From Akkermansiaceae bacterium (GTDB taxonomy: Bacteria > Verrucomicrobiota > Verrucomicrobiia > Verrucomicrobiales > Akkermansiaceae): a stretch of 34,520 bases of DNA. Positions within the stretch are counted from its first letter, which is position 1; every line of letters starts with the position of its first letter. The stretch is taken from the NCBI GenBank assembly GCA_903837825.1, contig CAILVZ010000220.1:1-34520 (forward strand). The letters are read 5' to 3'. The notes below the pieces were generated by a model. The model was not told the origin of the DNA. It saw nothing but the letters and a program-made list of their open reading frames with translations, and ran no database searches. A program made the translations under genes and the position numbers. Positions 8,711 to 19,701 of the stretch are shown here, in pieces.

Positions 8711-8735
8711 GGACCGGGGCGATTTGCTTCGGTCC
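8711..8735 (+). terminator. Possible terminator after the large secreted protein
   Basis: GGACCGGGGC (8711-8720) pairs with GCTTCGGTCC (8726-8735) over 10 positions including two G-U pairs, with loop GATTT. The following TCAATTCGTTT is only moderately T-rich, so termination may be weak. Confidence 0.45.
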
Positions 8736-8803
8736 TCAATTCGTTTAGGCTCTGGTGCTGAGTGGATTTCTGTTAGATCCTCAGGGGTTTTAAACGAGCC
8801 GTT

Positions 8804-10051
8804 TTACCCTCGGATCTGTCCGTTGCCGCGGACGCGGTATTGGTAGCTCGTGAGTTCGCGTAGGCCCATGGGGCCGCGGGCGTGGAGCTTGTCGGTCGAG
8901 ATGCCGATCTCTGCACCGAACCCGAATTCACCGCCATCGGCGAAGCGCGTGGAGACGTTGTGAAAGACGCAAGCGGAGTCCACGCTACGGAGGAATTGCT
9001 CGGCATTTGCCTCGTCACGGGTGACGATCACGTCCGTGTGGTGTGAGCCATGGGCATTGATGTGAGCCACCGCTGCATCGAGTGAATCAACCACCTTGAT
9101 CGAGAGAATCAGGTCGAGGTATTCCGTTTCCCAGTCATCGGTGGTGGCGGGGATGAGGTCGGGGAGGATGGTGAGGCTTTGTTCGCAGCCGCGGAGTTCT
9201 ACACCATTCGAGCGGAGGGCCGTGGCGACTTTGGGAAGAAACTCAGCGGCCACCTCGTGGTGGACGAGCAGGGTTTCGAGTGCGTTGCAGACGCCGCATT
9301 TTTGGGTTTTGGAATTGAGGGTGAGCGAGACGGCCATTTCCATGTCGGCTGCGGCATCGACGAAGAGGTGGCAGATGCCATCGTAGTGCTTGATGACCGG
9401 CATGCGAGCGAGTGAAACCACGGTCTCGATGAGGCCTTTGCCGCCGCGAGGGATGATGAGATCGAGCCACTTGTCCATACCGGCGAGGGCCGCCACGCTT
9501 TCACGGTCGGTGAATGGGATGAGCTGGATCGCGTGGGCAGGTGCCCCAGCTTTTCCGAGTGCCTCGGCGATGGCGAGGTTTGAGTGGATCGCCTCGCTGC
9601 CGCCTCGGAGGATAGTGGCGTTGCCGGTTTTGAAGCAAAGCACTGCGGCATCGGCCGTGACGTTGGGGCGGCTTTCATAAATGATGCCGATGGTACCGAT
9701 GGGCACCCGGATTTGTTCGATCCGCATGCCGTTCGGGCGCTCCCATGCGTCCATGGTTTGGCCTACCGGATCGGGCAAGGTTGCCACTTGGTCGATCCCT
9801 GCAGCCATCGCTTCGATGCGTGCCTCATTAAGCATGAGTCGGTCGAGCATGGCAGCAGACAAGCCCTTTTCCTTGCCTGCGGCGAGGTCGAGGGCGTTTG
9901 CCTCTAACAAGTTCGCGGCATCACTGCGGATCGATGCCGCCATCGCGCGGAGGATCTCGTTCTTTTCATCGGCCGACAACTGTGCCAGCGCGTATGAAGC
10001 CGCGCGAGCCTGCTTGCCCATTTGGTGGATGGTTTCCTGAAGGGTCGACAT
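8804..10051 (-). CDS. proA: Gamma-glutamyl phosphate reductase (glutamate-5-semialdehyde dehydrogenase)
   Basis: ProA reduces gamma-glutamyl phosphate with NADPH to glutamate semialdehyde, the second step of proline synthesis. The 415-residue length fits the family. Landmarks are PIGTIGIIYESRPNVT (residues 117-132), CFKTGNATILRGGSEA (139-154), the PRGGKGLIE nucleotide-binding loop (201-209), and the catalytic Cys255 in KCGVCNALET. The C-terminus has FGFGAEIGISTDKLHARGPMG, also typical. ProB, the kinase partner, is not in the window. The gene starts 44 bases after the stop of the isocitrate dehydrogenase gene on the same strand, so the two may share a transcript, although they are not in one pathway; both draw on the 2-oxoglutarate/glutamate node. 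Confidence 0.97.
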   Translation of the reverse strand: MSTLQETIHQMGKQARAASYALAQLSADEKNEILRAMAASIRSDAANLLEANALDLAAGKEKGLSAAMLDRLMLNEARIEAMAAGIDQVATLPDPVGQTMDAWERPNGMRIEQIRVPIGTIGIIYESRPNVTADAAVLCFKTGNATILRGGSEAIHSNLAIAEALGKAGAPAHAIQLIPFTDRESVAALAGMDKWLDLIIPRGGKGLIETVVSLARMPVIKHYDGICHLFVDAAADMEMAVSLTLNSKTQKCGVCNALETLLVHHEVAAEFLPKVATALRSNGVELRGCEQSLTILPDLIPATTDDWETEYLDLILSIKVVDSLDAAVAHINAHGSHHTDVIVTRDEANAEQFLRSVDSACVFHNVSTRFADGGEFGFGAEIGISTDKLHARGPMGLRELTSYQYRVRGNGQIRG

Positions 10052-10095
10052 GCGGGTATGAGGTTCGGCAGCGGGTGCGGCGAGGATCGAATCGG

Positions 10096-13014
<2,919 letters not shown>

Positions 13015-13446
13015 ATGGACATTCAAATTGCCACTCTCTGTGACTTCGCCTCCGACTATAACGGAAAGCTCGTGATCTCTGGAACTTTCGACACCCTCGC
13101 GGCTCGTGCGGTACCGGTCGTTCATCCATCCTGCACCTTGGCGATGCGCTTCTGCTTCACTCCCGAGGATATCGGGCGCCACAAGCTTTCCATCAATATC
13201 ATCAACGAGGATGGCGAGTCGCTCGACCCGAATAACATGCCGATCGAGCCTGAGTTCGAAGTTCAACTTCCCAAGAACGTTCCATTCCTGACGCGCAACA
13301 TCGTGATGAATCTTCAAGGACTTCGTTTCCAAGAAGAAGGCATCTACTCGATTGATATCGGCTGCGACGGCGAGATCCTTGTTCGTTTGCCACTTCGCAT
13401 CGTCTTGGTTGCGCAAGGGCCGAATGGTGAATCTCAGATGGCATAA
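13015..13446 (+). CDS. Small conserved protein, DUF6941-like
   Basis: This 143-residue protein of unknown function starts at the ATG 13015 (MDIQIATLCDFASDYNGKL). The frame is open 40 codons further upstream, but that extension has no family-like sequence and begins in the non-coding region. The pattern of an early LCDxAxDYNGKLxIxGxFD, a charge-balanced beta-rich body with HPSCTLAMRFxF, and a late GxYSIDIxxDGEILVRLPLRIV resembles the conserved small proteins grouped as DUF6941. The likely fold is a beta sandwich, with no signal peptide. It is followed after 27 bases by a short-chain dehydrogenase gene on the same strand, so the two may be translationally linked. Family assignment is from memory and tentative. 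Confidence 0.65.
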   Translation: MDIQIATLCDFASDYNGKLVISGTFDTLAARAVPVVHPSCTLAMRFCFTPEDIGRHKLSINIINEDGESLDPNNMPIEPEFEVQLPKNVPFLTRNIVMNLQGLRFQEEGIYSIDIGCDGEILVRLPLRIVLVAQGPNGESQMA

Positions 13447-13452
13447 TGCTGA

Positions 13453-13478
13453 GGCATGGTGTAACTAAGCGCCATGCC
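13453..13478 (+). promoter_or_regulatory. Hairpin overlapping the start codon of the short-chain dehydrogenase
   Basis: GGCATGG (13453-13459) can pair perfectly with CCATGCC (13472-13478), leaving a 12-base loop. The right arm contains the ATG at 13474. The stop of the preceding gene (13444-13446) is 6 bases before the stem. A ribosome finishing the upstream gene could open the stem. A second in-frame ATG at 13480 lies just outside it. Confidence 0.4.
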
Positions 13479-14280
13479 AATGCCTACTTCCTATTCTTGC
13501 GCCCTAATCACCGGTGCTTCATCGGGCTTGGGTGAGGAGTTCGCACTTCAAATCGCACCACGGGTCGAAAATCTCGTGCTCGTGGCGCGGCGTGATTCAT
13601 TGCTTGCTCAGGTTGCGGATCAGATTCGTAAGCAGTTTCCGCAGGTTAAGGTCACGGTTTTTGCGTTCGATTTGAGTCGATCGCATGGGCGAGAGCAGCT
13701 GTTAGACGCATTGTCTGCGGCGGGGCTCGTCCCGGATCTTTTGGTCAACAATGCGGGGTTGGGAGATTACGGCGAGTTTGCCTCAGCCGAATGGTCGAAG
13801 CTTGAGTCCATGCTGCGGGTGAACATTGAGGCACTCACGCATCTTACGCATTGCTTGGTTCCTGAAATGATCCGCTCTGGTCGTGGGGCGGTGGTGCATG
13901 TCAGTTCCCTCGCGAGTGCTTTGCCCATTCCTGATTTCGCGGTCTACGCGGCGACCAAAGCCTATGTGACGAGTTTTTCGGAGGCGCTGCGCATTGAGCT
14001 GCGCGAGCATGGGATTCCAGTGCTGGCGGTTTGTCCAGGTCCAGTGAAGACCGGATTTGGAGGAGTGGCGAGGCGAGGAGACGGGGCTCCCGAGATGCCC
14101 GCGAAGAAATCGTTCTATGTGCCAAAGTCGCAGGTGGTGGCTGAGTCTCTAATCGCTTTGGAGCGTGATGCTGCGCGGATCTATCCTGGGTTGCGGACGC
14201 GGGTTGCGGCGATGGCGTTGCGCAGTTTGCCCATGGCCGTGTTGCGCGCGGTGATGAGCCTCAGGCCACGGCGGGTGTGA
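13474..14280 (+). CDS. Short-chain dehydrogenase/reductase (classical SDR)
   Basis: This 268-residue cytoplasmic oxidoreductase has a full set of classical SDR motifs: the nucleotide-binding TGASSGLG at residues 13-20, NNAG at 92-95, catalytic Ser145 in HVSSLAS, and YAATK with Tyr158 and Lys162. PGPVKTGF follows at about 190. Basic residues (ARR) at the end of the second strand suggest NADPH preference. It belongs to the DltE-like/YqjQ-like group of 260-residue SDRs, whose substrates are mostly unknown. The ATG at 13474 and a second one two codons later both lack a Shine-Dalgarno sequence. It runs convergent with the secreted EEP-fold gene, 28 bases away. Confidence 0.9.
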   Translation: MPMPTSYSCALITGASSGLGEEFALQIAPRVENLVLVARRDSLLAQVADQIRKQFPQVKVTVFAFDLSRSHGREQLLDALSAAGLVPDLLVNNAGLGDYGEFASAEWSKLESMLRVNIEALTHLTHCLVPEMIRSGRGAVVHVSSLASALPIPDFAVYAATKAYVTSFSEALRIELREHGIPVLAVCPGPVKTGFGGVARRGDGAPEMPAKKSFYVPKSQVVAESLIALERDAARIYPGLRTRVAAMALRSLPMAVLRAVMSLRPRRV

Positions 14281-14308
14281 AATTGGCCTGCGGCGGACTG
14301 GCGTAAAT

Positions 14309-16216
14309 CTAGCGATGGATCGCGATGCGGAAAAATCGTTTTGGAATCGCATCGGCATGATTCAGTCGGAGAGTTCGCAATGTGAAGCCTTCGCCGACAT
14401 CTGTATCCTTGATGATGGTGAAGTCTCCCGCTGGCAAATCAATCCATCCGGTCGATAGATCGGTTGATGATTGGATCCCATAAGTCAGCGCTGGAACTGC
14501 TCCATCCATTTTCATTTTGAATGACAGGCTAAATGAATTCGTTCCCTGTGGTTCTGGAAGAATCGACACGAGGTTCGTTGATGCATCGGGTATCAGGGGA
14601 TCAAGTCCCAGTGCAAACTCCATGAGATTGTTGCGGCCATCTGCATCGGGATCCGCGTGGTCGCCCCATAATGAGTTTTGGGATTCTGCTGCAACGGGTG
14701 AAAAATGGTCGAACGTCCAAACATCATAGGCAGATGCAGGTTGGACATCTATTAGAATTCTGATGGTTGCAGAGCCTCCAAGACCATCGGACACCATGAT
14801 CATGAATGAGTCGCTGCCGATGTAGTTTTTAACTGGTTGATAGGTGATGGTGGCTGTGTCTCCCGTATTTGGGAGTTTGATGCCAGCCGTACCATGGCTT
14901 GCACGATTAGAGATCGACCAGGTGAGCGGGTCTGAATTCCCGTCGCTCGCGGTGAGAGTGAGGCTGAATGGGACTGGGAAATTGTTTTGTGAAAGGATCT
15001 CAACCGCATCCACAGTCGCATTGATCACGGGTGCGACATTGGGCGGTTGTGCGATCGTGAGGTTAACGGTGATGGTATCTGTGCCGCCGTTGCCGTCCGA
15101 GACAAGAACGCTGAACGCGTCACTGCCGATGTAACCGGTGGTTGGGGTGTAATTGAGCGAAACCGTTGTGCCGGTCACTGGGGTCTTGACTGTGGCGGTG
15201 CCGTGGCCTGCGGCTGAAGAGATCGACCAGGTGAGAGTGTTAGAGTCCGAATCGCTTGCGGATAGAATGAGGCTGAATGGAGTGGGGGTGCTGTTTTTGG
15301 AGAGGGTTACATTTGCGGTGCTTCCCTGTGAGATCACGGGGGCAGTGTTAGATGAGGGGATGGTAAATGCTCGGATCACTGCCATGTGTTGCATGTTGGT
15401 GGCCCCGCTATCCGTGATCAACACAGGGGAGACATCCGCGAGTGGGCTATACACGCGACTATCAAAGACGAGGCCATTGCTGTAGGTCTTTGATCCTACG
15501 ATCAGGGGTGTTTTGAGTGCATTGAGCTCGCTGTCGGGAATCACCCAGTCGTAGGGCTCCGATCTGCCCGCATTGGTGTTTTCATTATTTGATTGATCGA
15601 CTGGCCAAGGTGAGCCAGTCACGAATGTCGATGATAGGGTTTTGATGCAATCCTCGGTGCGTGAGTAGGTGTTGAAATCACCACCGATGACCATGTAGTC
15701 CGTTGATGGGATGTTGGCTGCGGTGATGTAGCTTAGAATTTGACCCGCCTGAGTGTTGCGTTGGGTCGAATTTGTGGATCCGCTCGATGCTTTGAGGTGC
15801 ACGCTGATCACCCAAAGATTCTTATCGCCCGGAATGTCAATTTTCGCCCACGCGAAGTCACGATCGGTTAGGGTGGTGTCATCCCATTCGCCTGAGGCGA
15901 GTATCGGATAACGGCTCACGATTCCATTCGGGATTCCATTTCTCGATTCGCGGGAATAGGAGAACGAGGCCCCAAAGTTTTCGGTGACCCATGCCCGGAA
16001 ATTGGTCGTGGAATTCGACAGGTAGTTCATTTCCTGGACCATCGCGATGTCGGGTGCGAGGGCTTGAAAAATCCGGTTTCCTTCGCCTGGATCATACGAT
16101 TGGGCGGTTCCACTCGTGATGTTGGCCGCCATAATGCGGACTACTTCGCCAGCCTTCAGGCAGGTGGTAAAAAGACTCAGCAGCAGAGTGATCCAGATGG
16201 CGGACAACGCGGGCAT
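14309..16216 (-). CDS. Secreted endonuclease/exonuclease/phosphatase-fold protein with cadherin-like repeats
   Basis: This 635-residue exported protein begins with a signal peptide (MPALSAIWITLLLSLFTTCLKA). Residues about 27-300 form an EEP (DNase I-like) domain: IMAANI at the first strand, the metal-site Glu in MVQEMN, ISVHLKASSG, GGDFNTY with the conserved Asp-x-Asn, and a late NMQHMAVI where most members have SDHxPV. Two tandem repeats of about 95 residues follow (about 303-395 and 396-495), each with LTWSIS...HGTA, a YxGSD(A/S)F strand and VSDGxGG, as in Big_9/cadherin-like domains. The C-terminus has DPDADGRNNLMEFALGLDP and ends FFRIAIHR, resembling the tail of the 1046-residue protein. 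It is possibly an extracellular nuclease or phosphodiesterase; the substrate is unknown. Confidence 0.82.
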   Translation of the reverse strand: MPALSAIWITLLLSLFTTCLKAGEVVRIMAANITSGTAQSYDPGEGNRIFQALAPDIAMVQEMNYLSNSTTNFRAWVTENFGASFSYSRESRNGIPNGIVSRYPILASGEWDDTTLTDRDFAWAKIDIPGDKNLWVISVHLKASSGSTNSTQRNTQAGQILSYITAANIPSTDYMVIGGDFNTYSRTEDCIKTLSSTFVTGSPWPVDQSNNENTNAGRSEPYDWVIPDSELNALKTPLIVGSKTYSNGLVFDSRVYSPLADVSPVLITDSGATNMQHMAVIRAFTIPSSNTAPVISQGSTANVTLSKNSTPTPFSLILSASDSDSNTLTWSISSAAGHGTATVKTPVTGTTVSLNYTPTTGYIGSDAFSVLVSDGNGGTDTITVNLTIAQPPNVAPVINATVDAVEILSQNNFPVPFSLTLTASDGNSDPLTWSISNRASHGTAGIKLPNTGDTATITYQPVKNYIGSDSFMIMVSDGLGGSATIRILIDVQPASAYDVWTFDHFSPVAAESQNSLWGDHADPDADGRNNLMEFALGLDPLIPDASTNLVSILPEPQGTNSFSLSFKMKMDGAVPALTYGIQSSTDLSTGWIDLPAGDFTIIKDTDVGEGFTLRTLRLNHADAIPKRFFRIAIHR

Positions 16217-16292
16217 TTGGCCGGACCTGGTTCATGCCAGGGGGTGGCCCAGCAGCATCGTTCGAGATGCTGGGCGATTGAATTGTTCGCGC

Positions 16293-17585
16293 TTATGCTC
16301 GTTCGGCCATCGGTTGATAGCTGCGGAGTGTCGCGCCGGTGTAAATTTGGCGAGGCCTTGAGATGCGGCTTTCACGGTCGTCCATGACTTCCTTGTAATT
16401 GGCGACCCAACCTGGCATGCGGCCAATGGCAAACATCACGGTGAACATGTCCATGGGGATTCCGATGGCGCGCATGATGATGCCGCTGTAGAAATCGACA
16501 TTTGGATAGAGTTTGCGTGAGACGAAATACTCATCGTGGAGGGCGATTTCCTCCAGTTTTTTAGCGATGTCTAGGAGAGGGTCAGACTTGTGGAGTTGTG
16601 CGAGAACTTTGTCGCACTGTTCCTTGATGATCACGGCGCGTGGGTCGAAGTTCTTGTAAACGCGGTGTCCGAAGCCCATCAGGCGGCGGTTGCCGGTCTT
16701 GTTTTTCACTTCTTGGAGGAACTTGGTTCCATCGTCTCCTTCACGGTGGATTTCCTCGAGCATTTCAAGCACCGCTTGGTTTGCGCCTCCGTGCAGCGGG
16801 CCCCAGAGAGCGCACACCCCTGCGGATGCTGAGGCGAATACGTTCGCTTGGCTTGATGCCACCATCCGAACGGTCGAGGTCGAACAGTTTTGCTCGTGAT
16901 CCGCATGGAGCAGGAAAATCAGGTCGAGCGCCCGCACAATTTCTGGGTTGATTTCGTATTCTTCGCCGGGGAGCGAGAACATCATGTGCAGGAAATTTTC
17001 GGTGTATTTCAGGTTCGACTTTGGGTAGCTCATTGGCAGGCCATGAGCCTTGCGGTAGGAGCTGGTTGCGATCGTGCGAACTTGGGAGATGAGTCGGGCG
17101 GCGTGGTAGGGGAAGGATTCTGAGAGTGGCCTGCCGTGGGTTTTCGGACTCGGATAGGACGATGACGCATGGATCATCGCGGAGAGGATCGACATCGGGT
17201 GGGCCGATGGTGGGAATGCGTCGAAGTGGAACCGCATGTCGGCATGGAGCATTTGATTCTCCGTGAGCAGGCCCGAGAACTCGGCGAGCTCGGTGGCGGT
17301 TGGAAGTTCGCCATAGATGAGCAGGTAGGCGGTCTCGATGAACGTGCTTTTTTGAGCGAGTTCGGCGATGTCGTAGCCTCGGTATTGGAGGACTCCTTTT
17401 TCGCCGTCGATGAACGTGATGGCGCTCTTGCAAGCTCCAGTGTTGCCATATCCTGGGTCAAGCGTGATGCAGCCCGTCTTGTTGCGAAGCGTTGCAATGT
17501 CGATGCCCACTTCGCCTTCAGTACCCACGATTGTTGGCAGCTCGAGAGGCTTGCCATCGATGATCAATTCCACTGTTCCGTTCAT
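16293..17585 (-). CDS. gltA: Citrate synthase (type II, hexameric Gram-negative type)
   Basis: The enzyme condenses oxaloacetate with acetyl-CoA to citrate, the entry step of the TCA cycle. The 430 residues align with E. coli GltA throughout. The catalytic residues are His265 in GPLHGGANQ, His307 in GFGHRVYK and Asp364 in PNVDFYSG; LHADHEQNCSTST carries the additional active-site His. The extra N-terminal beta domain (about residues 1-50) is present, as in NADH-regulated type II enzymes, but regulation cannot be judged from sequence. The ATG at 17585 has no Shine-Dalgarno sequence. It lies 103 bases after the pheA stop on the same strand and may be transcribed with or separately from it. Confidence 0.97.
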   Translation of the reverse strand: MNGTVELIIDGKPLELPTIVGTEGEVGIDIATLRNKTGCITLDPGYGNTGACKSAITFIDGEKGVLQYRGYDIAELAQKSTFIETAYLLIYGELPTATELAEFSGLLTENQMLHADMRFHFDAFPPSAHPMSILSAMIHASSSYPSPKTHGRPLSESFPYHAARLISQVRTIATSSYRKAHGLPMSYPKSNLKYTENFLHMMFSLPGEEYEINPEIVRALDLIFLLHADHEQNCSTSTVRMVASSQANVFASASAGVCALWGPLHGGANQAVLEMLEEIHREGDDGTKFLQEVKNKTGNRRLMGFGHRVYKNFDPRAVIIKEQCDKVLAQLHKSDPLLDIAKKLEEIALHDEYFVSRKLYPNVDFYSGIIMRAIGIPMDMFTVMFAIGRMPGWVANYKEVMDDRESRISRPRQIYTGATLRSYQPMAERA

Positions 17586-17688
17586 GCGGGGCGATCGTAA
17601 ACTGCTCTTGGCCGATTAGGCTAGTCCGCAATGCATCGAATTGAAACAAATCTTATTGGCAACCGAATGGCTTGAGGGCCAACGGCTT

Positions 17689-18759
17689 TTATTCGCCGGA
17701 ATCGGGGTAAGAGCCGAGAAGTTTGACGATTGAGCAGTGGTTGCCGAGTTCGGCGAGTGCTTCGGCGACTTTTGCGTCCTCGCAGTGGCCTGCTAGGTCG
17801 ACGTAGAAAATGTATTCCCAGTCCTTCCGTTTGGATGGGCGAGATTCAATTTTCGAGAGGTTGATGTGGAATTGGTCGAAGGCTTGGAGGGCCTTGACCA
17901 GCGAGCCGGGTCGGTCGTGGATGGCAAAGAGGATTGAGGTGCGATCATTGCCGGTGGGAGGGCAAGGTTTCTCGCCGATGACGAGGAAGCGGGTGGTGTT
18001 GGTCGCGCGATCTTGGATGGATTCCTCGATGAGAGTGAGCCCGTAAAGTTCTGCGGCGAGGGGGCCACCCAGCGCGGCGGCACCATGCGCAGCTTGGTCG
18101 CGAGCGATCTGTGCAGCCTTGGTGGTGGAGGAAACCTCGACGAGGTCGGCCTCTGGGAAGTTTTTAAGGATCCAAGCTCGGCATTGGCCGAAGACTTGGG
18201 GGTGTGAGTAAAGCGTCTTGATTTCGGAGCGGGGGATGGCCGCCATCAGGCCGTTTTCGATGCGCAGCAGAATTTGCGAGCAGATGTGAAGCGGGGAGTC
18301 GACAAACAAGTCGAGTGTGTGTGAGACCGCACCCTCGGTGGAATTTTCAATAGGAACCACCCCGTAGCTGGCAGCACGCCTAGCGACTTGGTCGAAGACG
18401 TCTGAAAAATTGGGTTGGGCTGAATACTGGACGGAGTGGCCAAATTTTTTGATCGCGGCTTGGTGGGTCCAAGTTCCCTCGGGGCCGAGGTAGGCGATCT
18501 TGAGGTCATCCTCCAGCGCGAGGGCTGCGGACATGATTTCTCGGTAAATCGCGCGAATCGATTTTTCCGGAAGTCGGCCTTGGTTCATCTCGATGAGGCG
18601 CCGTAAGAGAGATTCTTCGCGCTCGGGGGCGTAGATTTGGAGGCCATCACGCTTTTTCACCACGCCCACCTCGTGGACGAGATCAGCGCGGCGAGAAAGG
18701 AGATCGAGCAATTCGTGATCGATGGTATCGATGTTGCTGCGGATGTCGTCGAGATTCAC
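17689..18759 (-). CDS. pheA: Bifunctional chorismate mutase/prephenate dehydratase
   Basis: PheA converts chorismate to prephenate and then to phenylpyruvate, the last shared and first committed steps to phenylalanine. The 356 residues contain an AroQ-type chorismate mutase (about 1-85, LDDIRSNIDTIDHELLDLLSRR), a prephenate dehydratase (about 87-265, with IAYLGPEGTWTHQAA, VPIENSTEGAV, and the TRF motif in ATNTTRFLVIG), and a C-terminal ACT domain (about 275-350) with ESRPSKRKDWEYIFYVD, the phenylalanine-binding ESRP motif. Feedback inhibition by phenylalanine is therefore expected. The start is a GTG at 18759 without a Shine-Dalgarno sequence, 14 bases after the scpB stop, so the two genes are very likely co-transcribed. 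Confidence 0.96.
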   Translation of the reverse strand: MNLDDIRSNIDTIDHELLDLLSRRADLVHEVGVVKKRDGLQIYAPEREESLLRRLIEMNQGRLPEKSIRAIYREIMSAALALEDDLKIAYLGPEGTWTHQAAIKKFGHSVQYSAQPNFSDVFDQVARRAASYGVVPIENSTEGAVSHTLDLFVDSPLHICSQILLRIENGLMAAIPRSEIKTLYSHPQVFGQCRAWILKNFPEADLVEVSSTTKAAQIARDQAAHGAAALGGPLAAELYGLTLIEESIQDRATNTTRFLVIGEKPCPPTGNDRTSILFAIHDRPGSLVKALQAFDQFHINLSKIESRPSKRKDWEYIFYVDLAGHCEDAKVAEALAELGNHCSIVKLLGSYPDSGE

Positions 18760-18773
18760 AGGGTGGTAGGGTG

Positions 18774-19499
18774 TTAGGAATCTTGATCCGATGCGTCACC
18801 TGCGGCTGCGGCAGGGATCCCGATGGTGCCGAGGGCGAGTTGTTGGTCGGCATCGGTAGCGGGCGTCGGCTCCTGGGTGGGTTCTGGCAATTTCACCTTG
18901 CGGAGTTCGGATGCGTTCGGGAGGTCGTCGATTGACCGGATGCCGAAGTGCTCGAAAAAGAGGTCGGTGGTTTCGTATAAGAGAGGGCGACCTGGCAGTT
19001 CCGCACGGCCACCGATCCGGATGAGGTCTCGGTCGAGAAGTTTTTGAATCATGCCGTCGCATGCCACTCCGCGAACTGCTTCGATGGCTGCCTTCGTGAT
19101 GGGTTGGCGATAAGCGATGATGGCAAGGGTTTCCATCGCGGGGCCACTCATTCGCTCAGGCTTACGGCCAGGGAATAACTGGCGCACGAATTCGCCGAAT
19201 TCAAGGCGAGTGAATACCTTCCATCCTTTCGGGCGCTCGATGATGGTGAAGGCTCGTTGATCATTTTGGTAAGCAATGTTGAGTTCTTCGATGGCGGCTG
19301 CGACTTGTTCGGGCGTAGTTGCGGAGAGTGCCAAGAGCCATTCTGGGAGCTCGCTGGGAGCCTTGCCTTCGTCGGTTTCACGGTTACGAACATCCTCCGC
19401 TTCGGCCACGCGCGAACGCACGAGGCGGGCAATTTCCTCTGAAGGTAAAGGATTTTGCGAGGCGATCAACAGGGCTTCAACGATGGCATTTAGCTGCAT
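18774..19499 (-). CDS. scpB: Segregation and condensation protein B
   Basis: ScpB is the winged-helix subunit of the SMC-ScpAB condensin that compacts and segregates the chromosome. The 241-residue protein starts at MQLNAIVEALLIASQNPLPSEEIA, the usual N-terminus; an in-frame ATG at 19565 would add 22 non-conserved residues. Two winged-helix domains are evident. The second has the signature METLAIIAYRQPITKAAIEAVRGV, then LLDRDLIRIGGRAELPGRPLLYETTDLFFEHFGI. The C-terminal 50 residues are Pro/Ala-rich and probably disordered. A promoter-like pair 12-40 bases upstream supports the chosen start. No scpA or smc is in the window; pheA follows in the same transcript. Confidence 0.94.
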   Translation of the reverse strand: MQLNAIVEALLIASQNPLPSEEIARLVRSRVAEAEDVRNRETDEGKAPSELPEWLLALSATTPEQVAAAIEELNIAYQNDQRAFTIIERPKGWKVFTRLEFGEFVRQLFPGRKPERMSGPAMETLAIIAYRQPITKAAIEAVRGVACDGMIQKLLDRDLIRIGGRAELPGRPLLYETTDLFFEHFGIRSIDDLPNASELRKVKLPEPTQEPTPATDADQQLALGTIGIPAAAAGDASDQDS

Positions 19500-19510
19500 G
19501 ACGGGACCGC

Positions 19511-19538
19511 ACTTTAGGGATCGGTGTGGGCATTTCAA
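19511..19538 (-). promoter_or_regulatory. Candidate scpB promoter
   Basis: On the minus strand TTGAAA (19533-19538) and TAAAGT (19511-19516) are separated by 16 bases. Transcription would start at about 19504, only about five bases before the ATG at 19499, so this mRNA may be nearly leaderless. Confidence 0.45.
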
Positions 19539-19701
19539 GTCTGCTACCGAAAACGATGAAATCATTTATTTTGGAATCATCGAAGTTTCCGCTTGATGCC
19601 GTGTGGATCACAGGCTAACCCACCCCGCTCATTGCCGTTCCGAAAGTCCACTTTGGAGGCGCCGTTCGATTTCTACTCACCTGCATCCTGATCCTTTTTC
19701 C

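Noticed and set aside
16240..16275. Stem-loop after the citrate synthase gene as a terminator
   Set aside because: The stem (GCCCAGCA/TGCTGGGC) is present but no T-run follows on the minus strand and its pairing is ambiguous, so termination is not supported.
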